From Volvox africanus (lineage: Eukaryota > Chlorophyta > Chlorophyceae > Chlamydomonadales > Volvocaceae), in the NCBI GenBank assembly GCA_030268105.1, contig BSDZ01000005.1, positions 1,426,001 to 1,490,000 on the forward strand: a stretch of 64,000 nucleotides of DNA. Direction: 5' to 3'. How positions within the stretch are numbered: the stretch's first letter is position 1; every line of letters starts with the position of its first letter. Shown here one piece after another: positions 25,265 to 40,000 of this stretch. Made by a program: the position numbers and the translations under genes. The notes beneath the pieces are model-generated. The model saw only the letters and a program-made list of their open reading frames with translations. It was not told the DNA's origin and made no database searches.

Positions 25265-28010
25265 GCAGAGGCGGGGCAGCGGGTCGAGAGGGTCTTAAGG
25301 ACCGGTGCCCCGGTGCCTCACTGCCTCGTTGTCTGCCTCATCCCCGGGGAGGGTGGTGGAGCCGTTATGATGCGGTTCGTTCAGCGGTCCCTGTACCGCT
25401 TGCAATTTGTGCTCGGGGGAATTTGTAGGAAAGACCACTCGGGGATACCCAACATGTCTGAAAATGTATGAAAAACGTGATTTACTCACCGTGGTGATAA
25501 ATTTGGGGAATTGTGGGCCTTAAGGAGGAGGTGTGGATGGCCAATATGACTGGTAAGAACTGATGGCTGGGTAAGGAAAAGAAGGATGATTTGCCAATGC
25601 TTTCTATCTTCTACTTCCCCCTAGCGTCCCCCAGTGAACACAGCGTTACTTGGATCAGAAACGCAAAAACATCGTTCTGAACCGGGGCCAGCTACCAAAG
25701 CCGTCAGAGCGGCTGCCTCGACTATGGGAGCGTGGTATCTAATTGGGAGGAGAGCGTGCGCATTTGCGATATGCAACATGTGGGTGTTGCATATCTCGAA
25801 AGCAGTGGCTGGTCTGTGGGGCTTCAGGTCCCGCAACCCGCGGGCTTGCATCTGTGCGCACTTGTGTGGGAAACGTGCGCTTCTCCGGAGGTCTTGTACC
25901 GGCTTTCTTAGTCATATTAAGGGGACTTAGGGTTTTGAGATTTCGCAGGACGTGCGCATGGGGGTTGGGGGACGTGCTCGGGGGCGATGTGCTCTTGGTG
26001 GGGGAACGTGCGCATGTGGCCCGTGTATGTGGCCTCCAATTTGATCACTCCAGGGGAACAGGGTGGGCAGACAGCCATAGACGCAGGTTGTCCCTGTTAC
26101 GGGTGAAGACGGACAACCTCCTTGCCCGCCCTATATGTTGACTTAGGTAATCCTAAGCATTAGGCCTTGACAGAAAGATTTGCCGGTCTTCATACAAGCA
26201 CAGTAGAAAAGAAATGCAAGGCCTGTGGACGGTTTCGGCTGCTTGGCGTTCGTGGTTTGCCCTGGCGCTCTGGGAAAGCGTATCTTGACTCGGCCCCAGA
26301 TGGACCTTACCGTACTTGTTATATATTGCCGTCTTTGTCATCACATGTTATGCTCTCCGTAGCCGAGATGAGAATCGGTAACCACGACAGTTAAATGAGG
26401 TTTCTACTTTTCTAACTGCATCGTACCGGGTATACCTCCTTGTGACGAGGCGGCTGGCTGGCTGTGGTGTTCAGGCGGATAGTTCCGGTGGACAGTTTGA
26501 CAGCAAGATTGAGAGGATGATTTGAAGTTGTTGCTCCAGGAAATGGAACCAGCCTACCTGGAGTGGTGGGGCCGCGTTGGCGAGTGGCGCCGGGTGCAGC
26601 TGTATGCCTAAATTGGTTGTCGTGTCCCTGCGTGATATCTGTCTCATGCGTTGGTGCGTGTCCTCGTGAGCTCATGATAACCCTTCTTGTTTGTCGCCGC
26701 GAGCGCAACATCCCTACTGCTGTTGTTGCAGCTGAACAGCGGGGGCCTTTTGCGGTACGGGACCAGTGAATACCGCTGGGGTGGTTCTGTGAGGATAAAT
26801 GTAGTCGGTATTCGAACTGAGAGCATTCCCAACCGGATGCGCTACGGCTGACGCTCCCCCAGGGTGTCTTGAACACTCTGGGACGCTGCAGTCTCTGCAA
26901 AAATAATACCGTATACTTAAGTGCATCCGACTGCCTGTCATGTCATATCATGTGAAGTCTTGAACCATGGTTTTTTGATTCACTTAGGGTATTGTGGGTA
27001 TGTTAAGGAGGGTTGTGTACACTTGATAACCCACTTGTTGCGGTAGTGTGATTTTTTATTTGTGCGATGCATCGCCTGATGCCTGACGAGTGATGACGAG
27101 CTATGACGGACCTTTCCTCCTTTGTCTATTTGTTCACATTGTGGCCGTTTGATTTGGCCTATCCTTTTCCTTTTTGTGTCGGTCTCTGGTAAAGTAACAG
27201 CAAACGTTAGGGGCTGTCTATATCGTTTTTTTTGTTGTAACCCGTATGTACCTACCCGGCTGACAGTACAGATTGAGGAGCAGCTGAACGACTCGGTTAC
27301 GTGCCGTGCGATCCAAAATCAAAGCTGTTCTAGGCTAGAGCCCAGTGTAATAATTAGGACATCGACTGTTGTGTGTGCTATTAAGTGAGAAGTCAGTCAT
27401 CGCCGCTCCGCACTGAGGCCGTGTGGACCTTGCAGACCCTGTAAAACCCCGTACTTGAACTGACATGTCTTGAGGATGACTGACACGTACTGAGAAACGT
27501 CTTTTCTTATAGATCTAGTGACATGCCAAGGAAAGCAGGAATATCTCCGTCATGAGCCGCTCGATGCCCTTGTCAAGAGGCTTACAGGTTGAAAATATAC
27601 GCAAATGTTATGCATCCGAGTTCTTGCTCGAAAGTTGCGCGGAAAACTGGAACCGTGGTGTACGGATGCAACACCTGTCAAGGCAATGACAAGCATGAAA
27701 AGTCACGAGTTTGTTGCGTCTACTGTGTATGGATCACATCAATAGCTTCAGGCTAGGGCTTGCAAAAGCTCTTCATTAACCTGTATCAAACAATGGCTTC
27801 GCATCTAGCTTGACACAAAGAGCTGCGACGAATCTTCACCCCATGATTTTGTAGACAACGACTAGATGAGATGAATGAACATAGAGTTTCGTCATTAATT
27901 GTCGTTGACTTGCGACTGGCGGGGTCTTAACTTGGTGCCACAGTTTTTGGGCTGTTTGGATGGACAAGAAAGTCTGACATAACCTGTGATTTGTACATGA
28001 TATATTCGAC
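25265..28010. other. Region between the kleisin gene and glycosyltransferase copy A
   Basis: 25265-26425 is single-copy; it has a string of cgtgcgcat-like repeats around 25750-26020 and no supported exon. From 26426 onward the sequence is shared with copy B (from 44769) and is probably the promoter and 5'UTR of the glycosyltransferase. The interval 26516-26611 holds a short frame that reads like a terminal exon (see rejected items). No promoter element was recognised. Confidence 0.45.
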
Positions 28011-31000
28011 ATGCGTTCATTTTGTTTCTTGTTCCTGGTGATAGCTGCTGCATTGTGGTGGCCATCAACACGTGGGGACGCACCAACGAATGTCAGTTTG
28101 CCAGATCTGGCAAATTCTTATTGGTCGGATAGTGGTAAGCGCCTGGTGCTGTGGAGCAGTGGTCATGGCCAGTTGCTTGGGCAACCATTTTCTCCCGTCT
28201 TCAACTCCACATAACAGGGCTGAAGATGCCTTCTAAGGAATTAGTCGACGCAGTGAATCGCGCCAAGCTGCCCCTGCTGGTACGAGGTGGATGGGAAGGG
28301 GTGTCCATAAACACCATGTGAACAGCTGGCGTGCATGCGATAGCTGTATTGGTGCCCCTATCGAGCCATCATCGGTTGAGGCGGGAAGTGGCGTTTCAGC
28401 GGCGGCTGCCTGAAGTTTCTGATGGGTCCTTATGGGGATTCCCTAATCAACATGTAGTACGTGGCAGCGGTTGGTGAAAGCTTAGCGAAAACCTTTTCTC
28501 CAGCAGAAAGGTGCTTTCGGAGGCAGCTGAACGTCCCGTCCCATCTGTCCATTTATCCGACCTAATTCCGTGCGGAAGCCTTCCTTGCCTCTATCCTTTC
28601 TCCTCCTTTTCCAACACACCCCCATGCCGCCGTATCCGCTGGATTTGGGCTCTCTATCATGTCATCATGTCCATAAACCATCCGAAAATATATATTCACG
28701 TAAATGATCATGTATTTTTACAATTTATATCTTCGGACTGTTACTACCGAACGCCTTATCACCTCGCTTCAGTCTTTATGAATACTATGCGCTCACTCCA
28801 CCCGGTTTGCTCTTCTGCCAACCCCGTTCCATTATGGTGGCCACCAGGATGCCTTTGGTCACCGACGCGAGATCGTGTTGATGTCCATCGGTAGTGAGTT
28901 CGCCTTCCAGCGGCTCTTCGACATCTTCCTCGGTAACCTGCAAAACATTAGCTTCACAGGGGCCCACGGGTGAGAAGCTGCGGAGGGGCATGATGGAGGG
29001 CACGATGAAGAGGGAAGACTTGGTGGAGCGATACCCCCCCACAGAGCCCCTCGCACGTCTTCCGTTGCACCATAAACCCATATCTGCTATCGTTTCCGTT
29101 TACCACACAGGATCCCAGATAACCTGGCAAGGCACACCGTGGTTAACGTGATGGTGAGTTTGGGGGTCGGGGTTACGGAGGCGTGTTGCCGAATTTCAGC
29201 AGGCAGGAGAGACAAAAGGTACAAGGGAGGTACCATTCGATGAAATCCAATTTTAGTTCTCATTCGACGGACAAACTAGCTCCGGAAAGTGGGTTGTTCG
29301 TAACCGTGTTGCGATGTTGCCGGACCTTTGTTGCGAGGTACGCAAATCAAAAGCGATCAAGGCGTCACTCCCCCTGTTTCAGATCCCGGGGAGAACCTGG
29401 GAAAGCTCCGACCTGCACAACTTGATGGAATCATTTATACGCCGTTGCCACTCTGCCCTCGCTCTCATTCGAAGAATGGGTACATCATACATTTACGTGT
29501 GGTTTATTCGATCTTTAATCATCACACAATGCGAGTTCTTGTCGGTCTCGCACTTCGGTCAGTTCTTTCCTCTCAGGCTGGTGCTGGCGTGAACCCACTG
29601 GCGTAGGCGTAGGCTCAGCTTGAGGTTGGGCTGGGGGAGCCCTCGGCGTGGGTGAAGTCTGAATCGCCTTAATGGCTCAGGCTAGACCATGGCTGAGCTC
29701 AGCGGTTTGGGCTCCCGAATATCGACAGCTAGGGCACTTGGGGGCTTTGTCGGTTCACTCCATTGCACCGACACACCGCTTTACCTCTCAACACAGTCAC
29801 TTAGGCCCTCTGTCCAGCAGCGCCCTCCCAGCAGGAACACATTACATTGTCCTTTACGTTCTTTATGTTGACCCCTCCCAACGTGTGAGGAAAGTTGAGC
29901 TCCTATGGATTCTCAACATCAGCTGTTGTTGTGCCGTTGCTTGTGTGACCACTGCAACAGACCCTGGGCAGCGCGGTGAAGTGTGCGGGACTAGCGGCCA
30001 AGTACGGCTGCTATTGTGTGTCGTTCGCCAATGACGCCTTCACGCTGGGAAATTTCCATGCCTTCTCCAACGATTTCTACGGCATTGGTGCGTAGCTGCG
30101 TGCATTTGTCACCGTTGGTGGTTGACAGTTTCTAGTTTTGAGGCATACGTTAGGATGCTTTGCTGGTTAGGTTCGTCATAAGCCTCCTCGCCACCTAGGG
30201 AATCAAGGTTTCCCATTGTCCTACGGCCAATCGTACTCTTAAGCAGCAGTGTATTCGCCTTCTCATTGGCACACCGCCCTGCCCGCAGGCTTCACGAAGA
30301 CCGCCACCATTTTGGACGGTCTCACGCTTGGGGTGGACGTGCTGTTCCTAGATGCAGGTACTATAGTACAGACGCACGGGAGCGCAATACAGCACACAGC
30401 AACGACAACCGCACTAAGCTTGATTAGCAGGGAGAGGAGGAGGTTGGCATACACATGCACATACACATACACATACACATACACATATGTTGACATCTGT
30501 TCCCACGTCTCTGGGTTTGCGGAATGGGGCGTGTAGGTTAGGGACACACAAGCAACCGGGATGACCGCTGCACATCGGCCGTGACGCCCGTTAAGAATGC
30601 TTCTCCCTCTTTGGGATTTACCCTCTTCCTTCCCTTTCAGTTTCGTTCCTTTCTCACTTCCCTCCTTCCGCGCGGCATAAAAACCGATATGTACAACAGA
30701 CCAGGTGTTTTTCCGAAACCCATTGCCGTACCTTCTTGCCCGGGAGGCGGACATTCTGGTGTCGGGTGACTGCCACAATCATGGCGACGCCACTCCGATG
30801 GAAACCTTGCCGCCTATTAACAACAACATCGGGTTTGTTTACTTCAGGTAAATCCAGGATCAGGCCAGGATGATGTACTGTTGTATCCGAGATTCTAATA
30901 TTGCTCAGGAAACGATGGGGATGAGACCGAAGTGTTTCAGATGTTTTGAGGGTAATTTGGGAGGGGTGTGAACGCTTGTATGAAGTTTAGGGTGTTGGGG

Positions 31001-34000
31001 TGGGAGAAGGAGGGATATGGTCTAAACGGTTTCGAAGGTAAGGTTTAATTGTTTATTTTTTGGAATTCGCATTTCTCTCCTGAACCCGAAATCCCAAGCC
31101 TCATCTCTTGGTAATCCTGATACACGTGCGCCTCAACCTGGTCTAGTTCACGGTTTGGTTGCTTTAACCCGATTGGCTGCTCAGGCCGACAGCTATGGCG
31201 ACTCGTGCCATCTACAACTGGGCCATGTGGTTGAGAAATATTGCGCGGAGGGGTGAGAAACCCTGGGACCAGATTACGTTTGCAGGCGCCATGGAGTGGG
31301 TATCGGGGGAGGTGTCAGTGCGACATCTCTCCATGGCAATGCTGCACTCAGATCTGTTCCCATACTACTGCATGGTGAGCGGGATGGAGGGGAAGGGAAA
31401 ACGTTTGACCCAGGCTTAAGCTCCATCTGTTAGGAATTGTTAGAGCGTCTCGCTCTTGAAGGTTGACTTATATGTTGCAAAGTCTCAGGACGGTTACGAC
31501 CCGTCAAGTGAAGGCTTCAATCTAAAAGTTCTCTCTCTATTCTCCTTGCTGTTGTATCCTTCCTTCTTCAATCATGCACTGAATCTGCACGCCTGAGTGT
31601 TAGCTACACGTGCATTGTGCTTACAAACAGCAAGACGATTCAATGCGAGCAATGTGACAGCGGAAGACTTATCAACAAGGAAAGATTCAACTTACAATGA
31701 CCTTCATTTACAGAATAGAAGTCTGCCATCAGACCCCGTGGGAAGCGTTCATCATACGGCTGGAGATGGTATGCCAGAATAGCTCAGGCCGATAATAAAT
31801 AAGTAAAGCGTGTGTATGGGAATCAGATTGAGTTAAGCACGTGGGTACTTAATCCAAAGTAGCTTCGAGCCGACTTCAGTCTCTAGGCGGCTGTCCTCAC
31901 ACCTATCACGTTCACGATACCGATGTGCAGTACAAGTCTCACTGGATTCCGATCTCAAGTGTGAGTACTATTATAGCACTGTCCTAAATATCGCGTAATC
32001 CGTGATATTAATGGATGCAATGTACGCAGTGTGCAAAGGTCCAAATATTGATATTCGGTTGCCGACCCAACCATCATGATCGTCGCGTTTCCGCATACGC
32101 GTGTGGTCCATGATACGAATGATGTAATGATATTTGAAATATTATTACTTGATGTATTATGCCATAATGGGTTCGTGCATTGATATCAGCCTCGAGTCAA
32201 ACATGTTGACCGACAGCGTGATGTTGTCAATGGTAATGCAGCGTGCTACATTAGCTAGATATATTCGAATATATCATCCTAAAATGCTAATAACACGTCC
32301 AGCCATGCTTAGATGAAAGCGAGCCTATTTTGACATAAGTGGTGATCAAACCGGCGTACAACAACTATCCCCCCTCCAGTATGCAGCGCCCTCGCTGCAT
32401 CGTACAGCATCGACTGCAGAGATCATTGGGTCTGTGTGGCATGTAGACGAGCTTCCTCTAATAGGGGCTTCATTTCTGGCGAGAAATTGCGTGTCGGCTC
32501 CCAAGAGTTATGCTCGCTAGAATAGCCAGTCCATTTGACCAGGTACTTGTGTACCATCCGCTTCTTCGATGTTGACCTACACATCGAACCCAATAATCCA
32601 GTATCTGTTCCACATTGTACACCTTTTGCTTGCCTGCGATCCAGGTCTCGGGACCAGGGTCCATTACTGCAGGGGTGTCAGCGTCATTTGTAACGGGTGC
32701 CATGCCGCAATAGGGGCGAATAAGGGAGATATGAAATGTGGGTTGAATATTCATGTCAGAGGGTAGGGATAGCTCCATGGCTACATTTCCTACCATGCGT
32801 ACAATGGGGTATGGACGGATCCAGCGGGGTAACAATTCTTGGGAACCGTCGGCAAGCGAACATAAGTTCTTAGTGCTCAAAACCATTTGTCCCACCGAAA
32901 AGGTTATGTCTCGTTTAGATTTACTATAGTAGTCCGTCGTCCGTTGTGCTGCATCCAAACATGCCTTTGCGTCTGTCATGTGTGATAGGAATGACTTGGC
33001 AAAGGTTTTAGCCGCAGGGATTTTTACTTCCAACTCTCGCCACACGGGTAGTGCGGGATGGAATCCATAATTCAGAAGGAAGGGGCTCTGACCTGTAGAG
33101 TGGTTAACAGCATTTTTAAGTGCAAATTCTGCTGAAGTCAGAAACATATCCCAGACAGAGGGTGTGCATCCCGCGAAATTTCGTAACATATCGCCCAACG
33201 TGCGATTTGTGCGTTCGGTTTGCCCGTCAGATTGGGGATGATATGCTGTGCTCAAATGAAAGCACATACTGACGAATTCACATAGCACTCCCCAAAACTT
33301 AGACATAAATTGACCGCCGTGGTCGGATATCACATTTTTAGGAACGCCATGCAATCGGACCACATTATCGAAAAATAATTGTGCTGTTTGCCAACATGAG
33401 GTGCAGGGAGCTAAGTGAACCATTTTGGTCAATCGATCGATCATAACGAACACTGAGTCGTATCCCCCCTCAGTTTTGGGCAGCGCGACTACGAAGCCTA
33501 TTGAAACATTTTCCCAAGGAGCATCTGGTATAGGTAAAGGTTGTAATAAACCCTGGCCCTTATGGGATAGTGCTTTATGATGCTGACATAAACTGCACCT
33601 TTGCACGAAGTTTTCTGCATCCTTCACCACGCGCGGCCACCAGAATGAGCGTCGCACTAGCTCTGCCAAATGCGTGCGGCCAGGATGTCCTGCTAATGGA
33701 TCCTCGTGGAACCGAGCAAGAATATCGTAGCACAAAGCATCGTCGTTCGGCATCATGATTTGTGTTGTGGAGCCATCCATCTGTTGTATCCTTCCTTCTT
33801 CGATCATCCACTGAATCTGCACGTCTGAGTGTTAGCTACACGTGCATGGTGCTTACGAACAGCAAGACACTTCAGTGCAAGCAACGTGACAGCGGAAGAC
33901 TTAAAGATAAGGAACGATTCAACTTAGAATGACCTTCAGATGCAAGTAAAAGTCTGCCGTCAGACCCCGCAGGCAGCATTCATCATCCGGCTGGAAATGA

Positions 34001-37000
34001 TATGCTGGAATAGCTCAGGCCGATAATAAATGAGTAAAACGTATATATAGGAACAAGACTGAGTTAAGTACGTGAGTACTTAATCCAAAGTAGCATCGAG
34101 CCGACTTCGGCCTCTCGGCGGCCGTCCTCGCACCTATCACATCGATATGCAGTACAGGTCTCACTGGATTTTGATCTCAAGTGTGAGTACTATCTTAGCA
34201 CTGTTCTGGATATCACGTAATCCGTGATATTAATGGATGCAACACATGCAATATGCGAAGGTCTGAATATCGATATTCGGTTGCCGACCCAACCATCGCG
34301 ATCATCACGTTCCCGCATACGTGTATGGTTTATGACACGGATGAGGTAATAATATTTAAAATATTATTACGTGATATATTATGCCAATAGATAGATTGCG
34401 CATTGATGTCAGCCTTGAGTCAAACATGTTGACCGACAGCGTGATGTCGTAGATTATGATGTCGTAGATTATAATGCGACATGCCTGATTAGCTAGATAT
34501 ACTTGAATATATCATGCTAATATGATTATATCATGCTCAATAGTGCTCAGATGGATTGCAGCCTAATTCAGCATAATCAGTGATCGAACCAGCATACAAC
34601 ACCATCCACAACCAAAGATCATTTCGCTTGCGTAGATGTTCCACATTACTTGGCGTAGCAAACCATGGATGTACTTCATACGCCACCTTGAGTCGCTCCG
34701 CAAGGTCCGATGCTATCGGCACCTCCTGGCTGCGTGAATGTGTAATCAGTGCTGCTAGAATCGCAGCGTGTAATGATGGGTGTCGACTGAGGGCGTCTGC
34801 AATATTAATTTTGCCGGTGATGTATTCCCATGTACAGTCGAAATGAGATAGATATTCCATCCACCTGGCTTATCGTCGGTTGAGCGTGGGGACACTTTGT
34901 AAAAATGTCAGCGGTTTGTGATCAGTCTTCAGTGTGAAAGGACGGCCTTCAAGGTAACAACGCCATTCTTTCAGAGCATGTAGAACTGCCAACAGCTCCT
35001 GCTCTCCGGTTGTGTATCGGGTCTCCGCACCCGAGAATTTCTTACTCGTGAAGGTGATCGGTCGTCCTTCCAATACAGTGCCGCTTCCATGAAGGGAAGC
35101 ATCCGATATCACTTCTACACGAAACGGCAATGAGTAATCAGGGAAAGAAAGGGTAACGTCGTCGGTGACAATACGCTTGAGCTCTTCAAATGCCCGCTGA
35201 CACTCGGGTGTCCATGCTTCAAGGGAGGCGAAGCCTCCTTTTTCCTTGTCAGATTTGTAAGCGGGGCCGCACTGATGGAGTATTTGTTAATAAACTTATG
35301 GAAGTAGTTGGTCAAGCCTAAAAACTGGCGTAGCTCAGTGAGGTTCTGAGGCACGGGCCATTCACGAATCACAGCTACCTTCCGTGGGTCCAATCTTACC
35401 CCAGTGGCCGACACGATGTGGCCCAAATACTCCACCTGAGGCTGCGCCCACGAACATTTGGCGCATTTAGCAAACAATTGCTCCTGCTTCATCACCTCAA
35501 GCACGAGCTCGAGATGCTTCAGGTGCTCCTCACGCGTTTTGGAGTATATTAAAATATCATCCAAATAACAAACGATGAACCTGTCGATATACAGTCTGAA
35601 CATGCGGTCCATCACTGCTTGGAATGTGGCGGGCGCATTAGTAAGTCCAAACGACAAGACTGTGTACTCAAAGTGACCAAAGGGGGTCCGGAAAGCAGTT
35701 TTTGGAATATCAGAAGCAGCAATGCGTATCTGATTAAATTATTATTATTATTATTACTATGGTTACTCCGCCCTTGTGGGCTGGCGTGTATTATGGGGAT
35801 CTCCGGAATTTTTAACCGAGTGGGCACTCGTACCTCAGCGTGTTCATCTGAGGCCACTAGAGATCACCTGTTTTTTGGTTACGCAGAGTTTCCTTGCTCT
35901 CTACGGCCCCTATCCATGTGCCAGCCCCTTCGGATCTACTGGCATTTAGGTGGGTGTCAAACCACCCCACACCATCAGCCCAGTTACGGGCCTCAGATGC
36001 ACACTTCACGGGCTATGCATTTAACCCTCTCTAATGCCGGGGGTGGACTCGGACCCAACTCCATAGAATCGGGCTATCCAAGCTGCATTCCCCCTATGAT
36101 ATTTTGCCGCGACCCAAATTCGAACTGGCAACTTTGTGGTCGCAAGCTCGGATCCTTAGGGAATGGCCTCGAGAGGCGGATGTATCTGATTATATGAGCC
36201 TTTCAACTCATCGAGCAGGTCATCGACGCGCGGCAAAGGGTAGCAATTTTTAATCGTAGTTGCATTCAGCCCTGATAATCAATGCACATGTGTAACGTCA
36301 CATCCTTCTTACCGACGAACAATATCAGTGCAGAATATGGCAATGTGCTGGGCCGAATCATACCCTTTGTGAGCAGATCCCTCACTTGCCACTTCACCTC
36401 ATCCAACTCCAATGGGCTTAACCTGTACATAGGTCGTGAAACGGGTTGTGCTCCAGGCACTAGAGGGATTGTATGGTCAACAGGTCGCATAGGTGGGAGC
36501 CCTGGGATGTCACCAAAGACATCAGCATATTTTTGCAGGAGGGCTTCGACCTCAAGATCCTTCACGGTGGACTGCGTGGTGGTAGCATTTGATGCACCCG
36601 TGGCCTCACAAGCAACACATGGGTACCTTTCCGTATCACTCGATCGGTTTCTTTGCGCTCAATTAGCTTGGGTTCTTCATTTCGGCGGACTAACGCTGCT
36701 AGAGCAAAATTAACCTCAGGCTCCACAACAGTTCCGCCCTCCTCTGGTGTGACATCTTGGTACGACAGGAAAGGTACCTTAGTCGATAGGTTCCCTTTGC
36801 ACAAACTAAGTGTGGTGGACTCTATATCGATGCACATGCGGTACTGTCATAATGTCACGGCACCCAGAATGTACTGTGCCGTCTCCGAGAGACCTTGTAG
36901 CACATACGGTTGGGCCCTAACACGCAGAGGGCCTATCGATAGGCTCAGGGTGATCCTGCCCACGGTGGGATGCTTACCTCCATCAGCGAGGGTAACCTGT

Positions 37001-40000
37001 GCACAATCAGACGACTGAGGGGTCAATCCCAATGTGTTCACCTCCTTTGCCGAGATGAAGTCGTTGCTGGCGCCGGTATCCACGAGCGCCTTCATCAGTC
37101 GATCACCAAGGCTGATTTCGATAATAGGGACACGATTTCCTGTTGGAGTCGACTCCGTGGAAAGTAGAAGTGATCCTAAAGCAGGCTCGAACCTGGTAGA
37201 GTCCAATAAGGGGGCTTCAAACCAAACTTCAGCAGCATATGATAACTTGGGTAGTTCTGTCGGTTTCCCCATCACATCCACACCATTAAACAGAGCGGTG
37301 TCCGACTCGAATTGGAGAACACATTGCATACCTTCCAACAGCGCCGCAACTTTACGCTGGCTGTAGGATGGAATTAGTATGCAAGCTGCAGTGTCCGGAT
37401 ATTGGCGACGATACCTTTTGTACCTGGTGAGCTGTTCACACAACTCACGAAAAGACAAAGGGATGAACAAAGTGACCTGGCCGGACAGAATGAGGGACAA
37501 AAGAGGACAACATGAACAAATTACACAGCGAGTCAAAACGATTTAGTCCGGTGCGACCGTCAGGCGAAAAACGTCGCCCGATGGCGCACTCAATTTGCCC
37601 AAAAATAGAAGGTAAAAGAGCTTTCACCGCCGGTCGCAACGACAGCCAACAACCACGCACAAGTCCTTCAGTCCTGGGAGGAGTCCCTTCCTCCGCAACC
37701 CGGGCAATTTCCTAAGTTGTCTTGGGAACAAAAGGCGGCAACAAAGGACACTCACGAGTGGGATGCTCCCCTGCACACCTCAGGCAGAGATTAGCAAGCT
37801 TCCGACGGTCAAACTCCGAACGTTGGCATTCCCACTTCTGCATATACGGATCGTCCGTACGGGGCTTTTTAGTACTAGGAGCAGCGTTCTGCACGGCAGC
37901 TACAGTCGGCGTGCTCCCTCTTCGTTTTCCTTTGAAGGGGCCCGAGCTCAGCCCGGCTCCTGCGGACCCGCGAGTGCCCGGGCTTTGACCTCCGCGAGCA
38001 TCACACCGTCTTTCTCTCTGAATGGCCGTCGCGGCCACCGCAGGGCGCTGGTGAACAGGACTCTGGTCCTTCGGTGCCGTCTCCGAAGGCAATTCCTGCG
38101 CTCACATTGTGTGTACATGAGGATGGGTTTGTTTAGCTTCACGTCCTGCTAGATTTCGAACTTCCGCACCTCTAGTGAATTTTACTAAAGCATCGTAAGA
38201 TTGGAATGGTATTCTGTTAAGGTCCGTTGCACACCATCACGCGAGGGACTCGGAAAGACCACGATGAAACCAGAAGATACGATCTTCCTCAGGAAAGTTC
38301 ATGATAGGAGATACCAGTGCCTCAAAACGCGACTGGTAAGCAGGAACGGTTTTGTTCAGACGCATATGGTATGTGCCTTGTGCCAGCGTCTTACGAGCCT
38401 CGTTACTGCGTGAGCGGACCTCAGTATCAAAGCGAGCAAGGAGAGCTTCGACCAGCTCATCGAACGTATATTCTACCTTAGCAGTACACCACTCATCATA
38501 CCAATCTTTTGCGACACCCTCAAGAGTGTTTCCAACAAAAAGGCATTTGATAGAGTCACATCCCCCTCCATGCACCTCTTGCAAATATTTCTTGGCATCG
38601 TGAACATAGGCTCGCATCCTATCCGCGACGCTATGTCCTGTATTCTTTGCTTTCTCGTCAGCAGAAATATTTAACTTGGGCATGGGGATGAACAACTTCA
38701 TTACCTCTGGTATACCGGAGGTATAACCGCAGGCGTTACCGGAGCCTGTTGCGCTCCAGCTTTTTTTTCCAGCTCCCTCACTTGTTGTAGCCGCTGCTGA
38801 CAGTGGTACAATTAAGTGCGAAGGGGTCTGAAGGACAATGGGATCATGCGTAGCACGAGTTCCCACAGTATCGGGATCAGCAAAAGCTGTTCTAGCGGCG
38901 AGGCCGATATCAGGTTGGCTTGCCGTGCCTAAGTAAGAGCTATCTTCGCGACCTGACATGGAGCACGAACTTATGCTTTCGGTCAGGGATTTGCTAGAAA
39001 CTCGCTAGTGAACTAACACAGAAAAGATTCTCTGACTACTCGAGTACCGACAGTACTGTCGGTACTCCTGAGTAGGCCGATAAGAAATGCGATGTAATCG
39101 GTGAGGCCATCTTTGATCTCTGTAGTTCGCAAAATCAAAGCCTTGATTTGTTCAGGATTTAGGTACTGTCCAGCCAGCACCGCGTTTAATGTTGGCGTAC
39201 GTTCACCTGCGACTCACAGTGCGGATTCGCAACAAAAACGCAGCAACTAATCGTAAACGAGCAGCTATAGTTACAAACCGGAAGCAGCAGTGTCCAAAAC
39301 GGCGCGACCAAGATCCAAGGTGTCTAAAGGGCTGCGGCAATTGTCATCGTCGCTCGCCATCGTGAGAACCTACTTCCGATGAGGAAGAATGAGACAGCCG
39401 TGAATTGAACCATCTCGCTACCAAATTTGTTGTATCCTTCCTTCTTCAATCATGCACTGAATCTGCACGTCTGAGTTTCAGCTACACGTGCATGGTGCTT
39501 ACGAACAGCAAGACGATTCAATGCGAGAATGTGACAGCGAAAGATAAGGAAAGATTCAACTTACAATGACCTTCGATTACAGAATAGAAGTCTGCCGTCA
39601 GACCCCGCGGGAAGCGTTCATCATACGGCTGGAGAAGGTATGCCAGAATAGCTCAGGCCGAGAATAAAGAAGTAAAGCGTATGTATGGAAATCAGATTGA
39701 GTTAAGCACGTGGGTACTTAATCCAAAGTAGCTTCGAGCCGACTTCAGTCTCTAGGCGGCCGTCCTCGCACCTATCACGTTCGCGATACCGATGTGCAGT
39801 ACAAGTCTCACTGGATTCCGATCTCAAGTGTGAGTACTATTATAGCACTGTCCTAAATATCGCGTAATCCGTGATATTAATGGATGCAATGTATGCAGTG
39901 TGCAAAGGTCCGAATATTGATATTCGGTTGCCGACCCAACGATCACGATTGTCATGTTTCCGCATACACGTGTGGTCCATGATACGAATGATGTAATAAT

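Noticed and set aside
26516..26611. Short frame QEMEPAYLEWWGRVGEW ending in TAA, looking like a terminal exon, present in both units
   Set aside because: The only acceptor is poor (no pyrimidine tract) and no preceding exon in phase was found.
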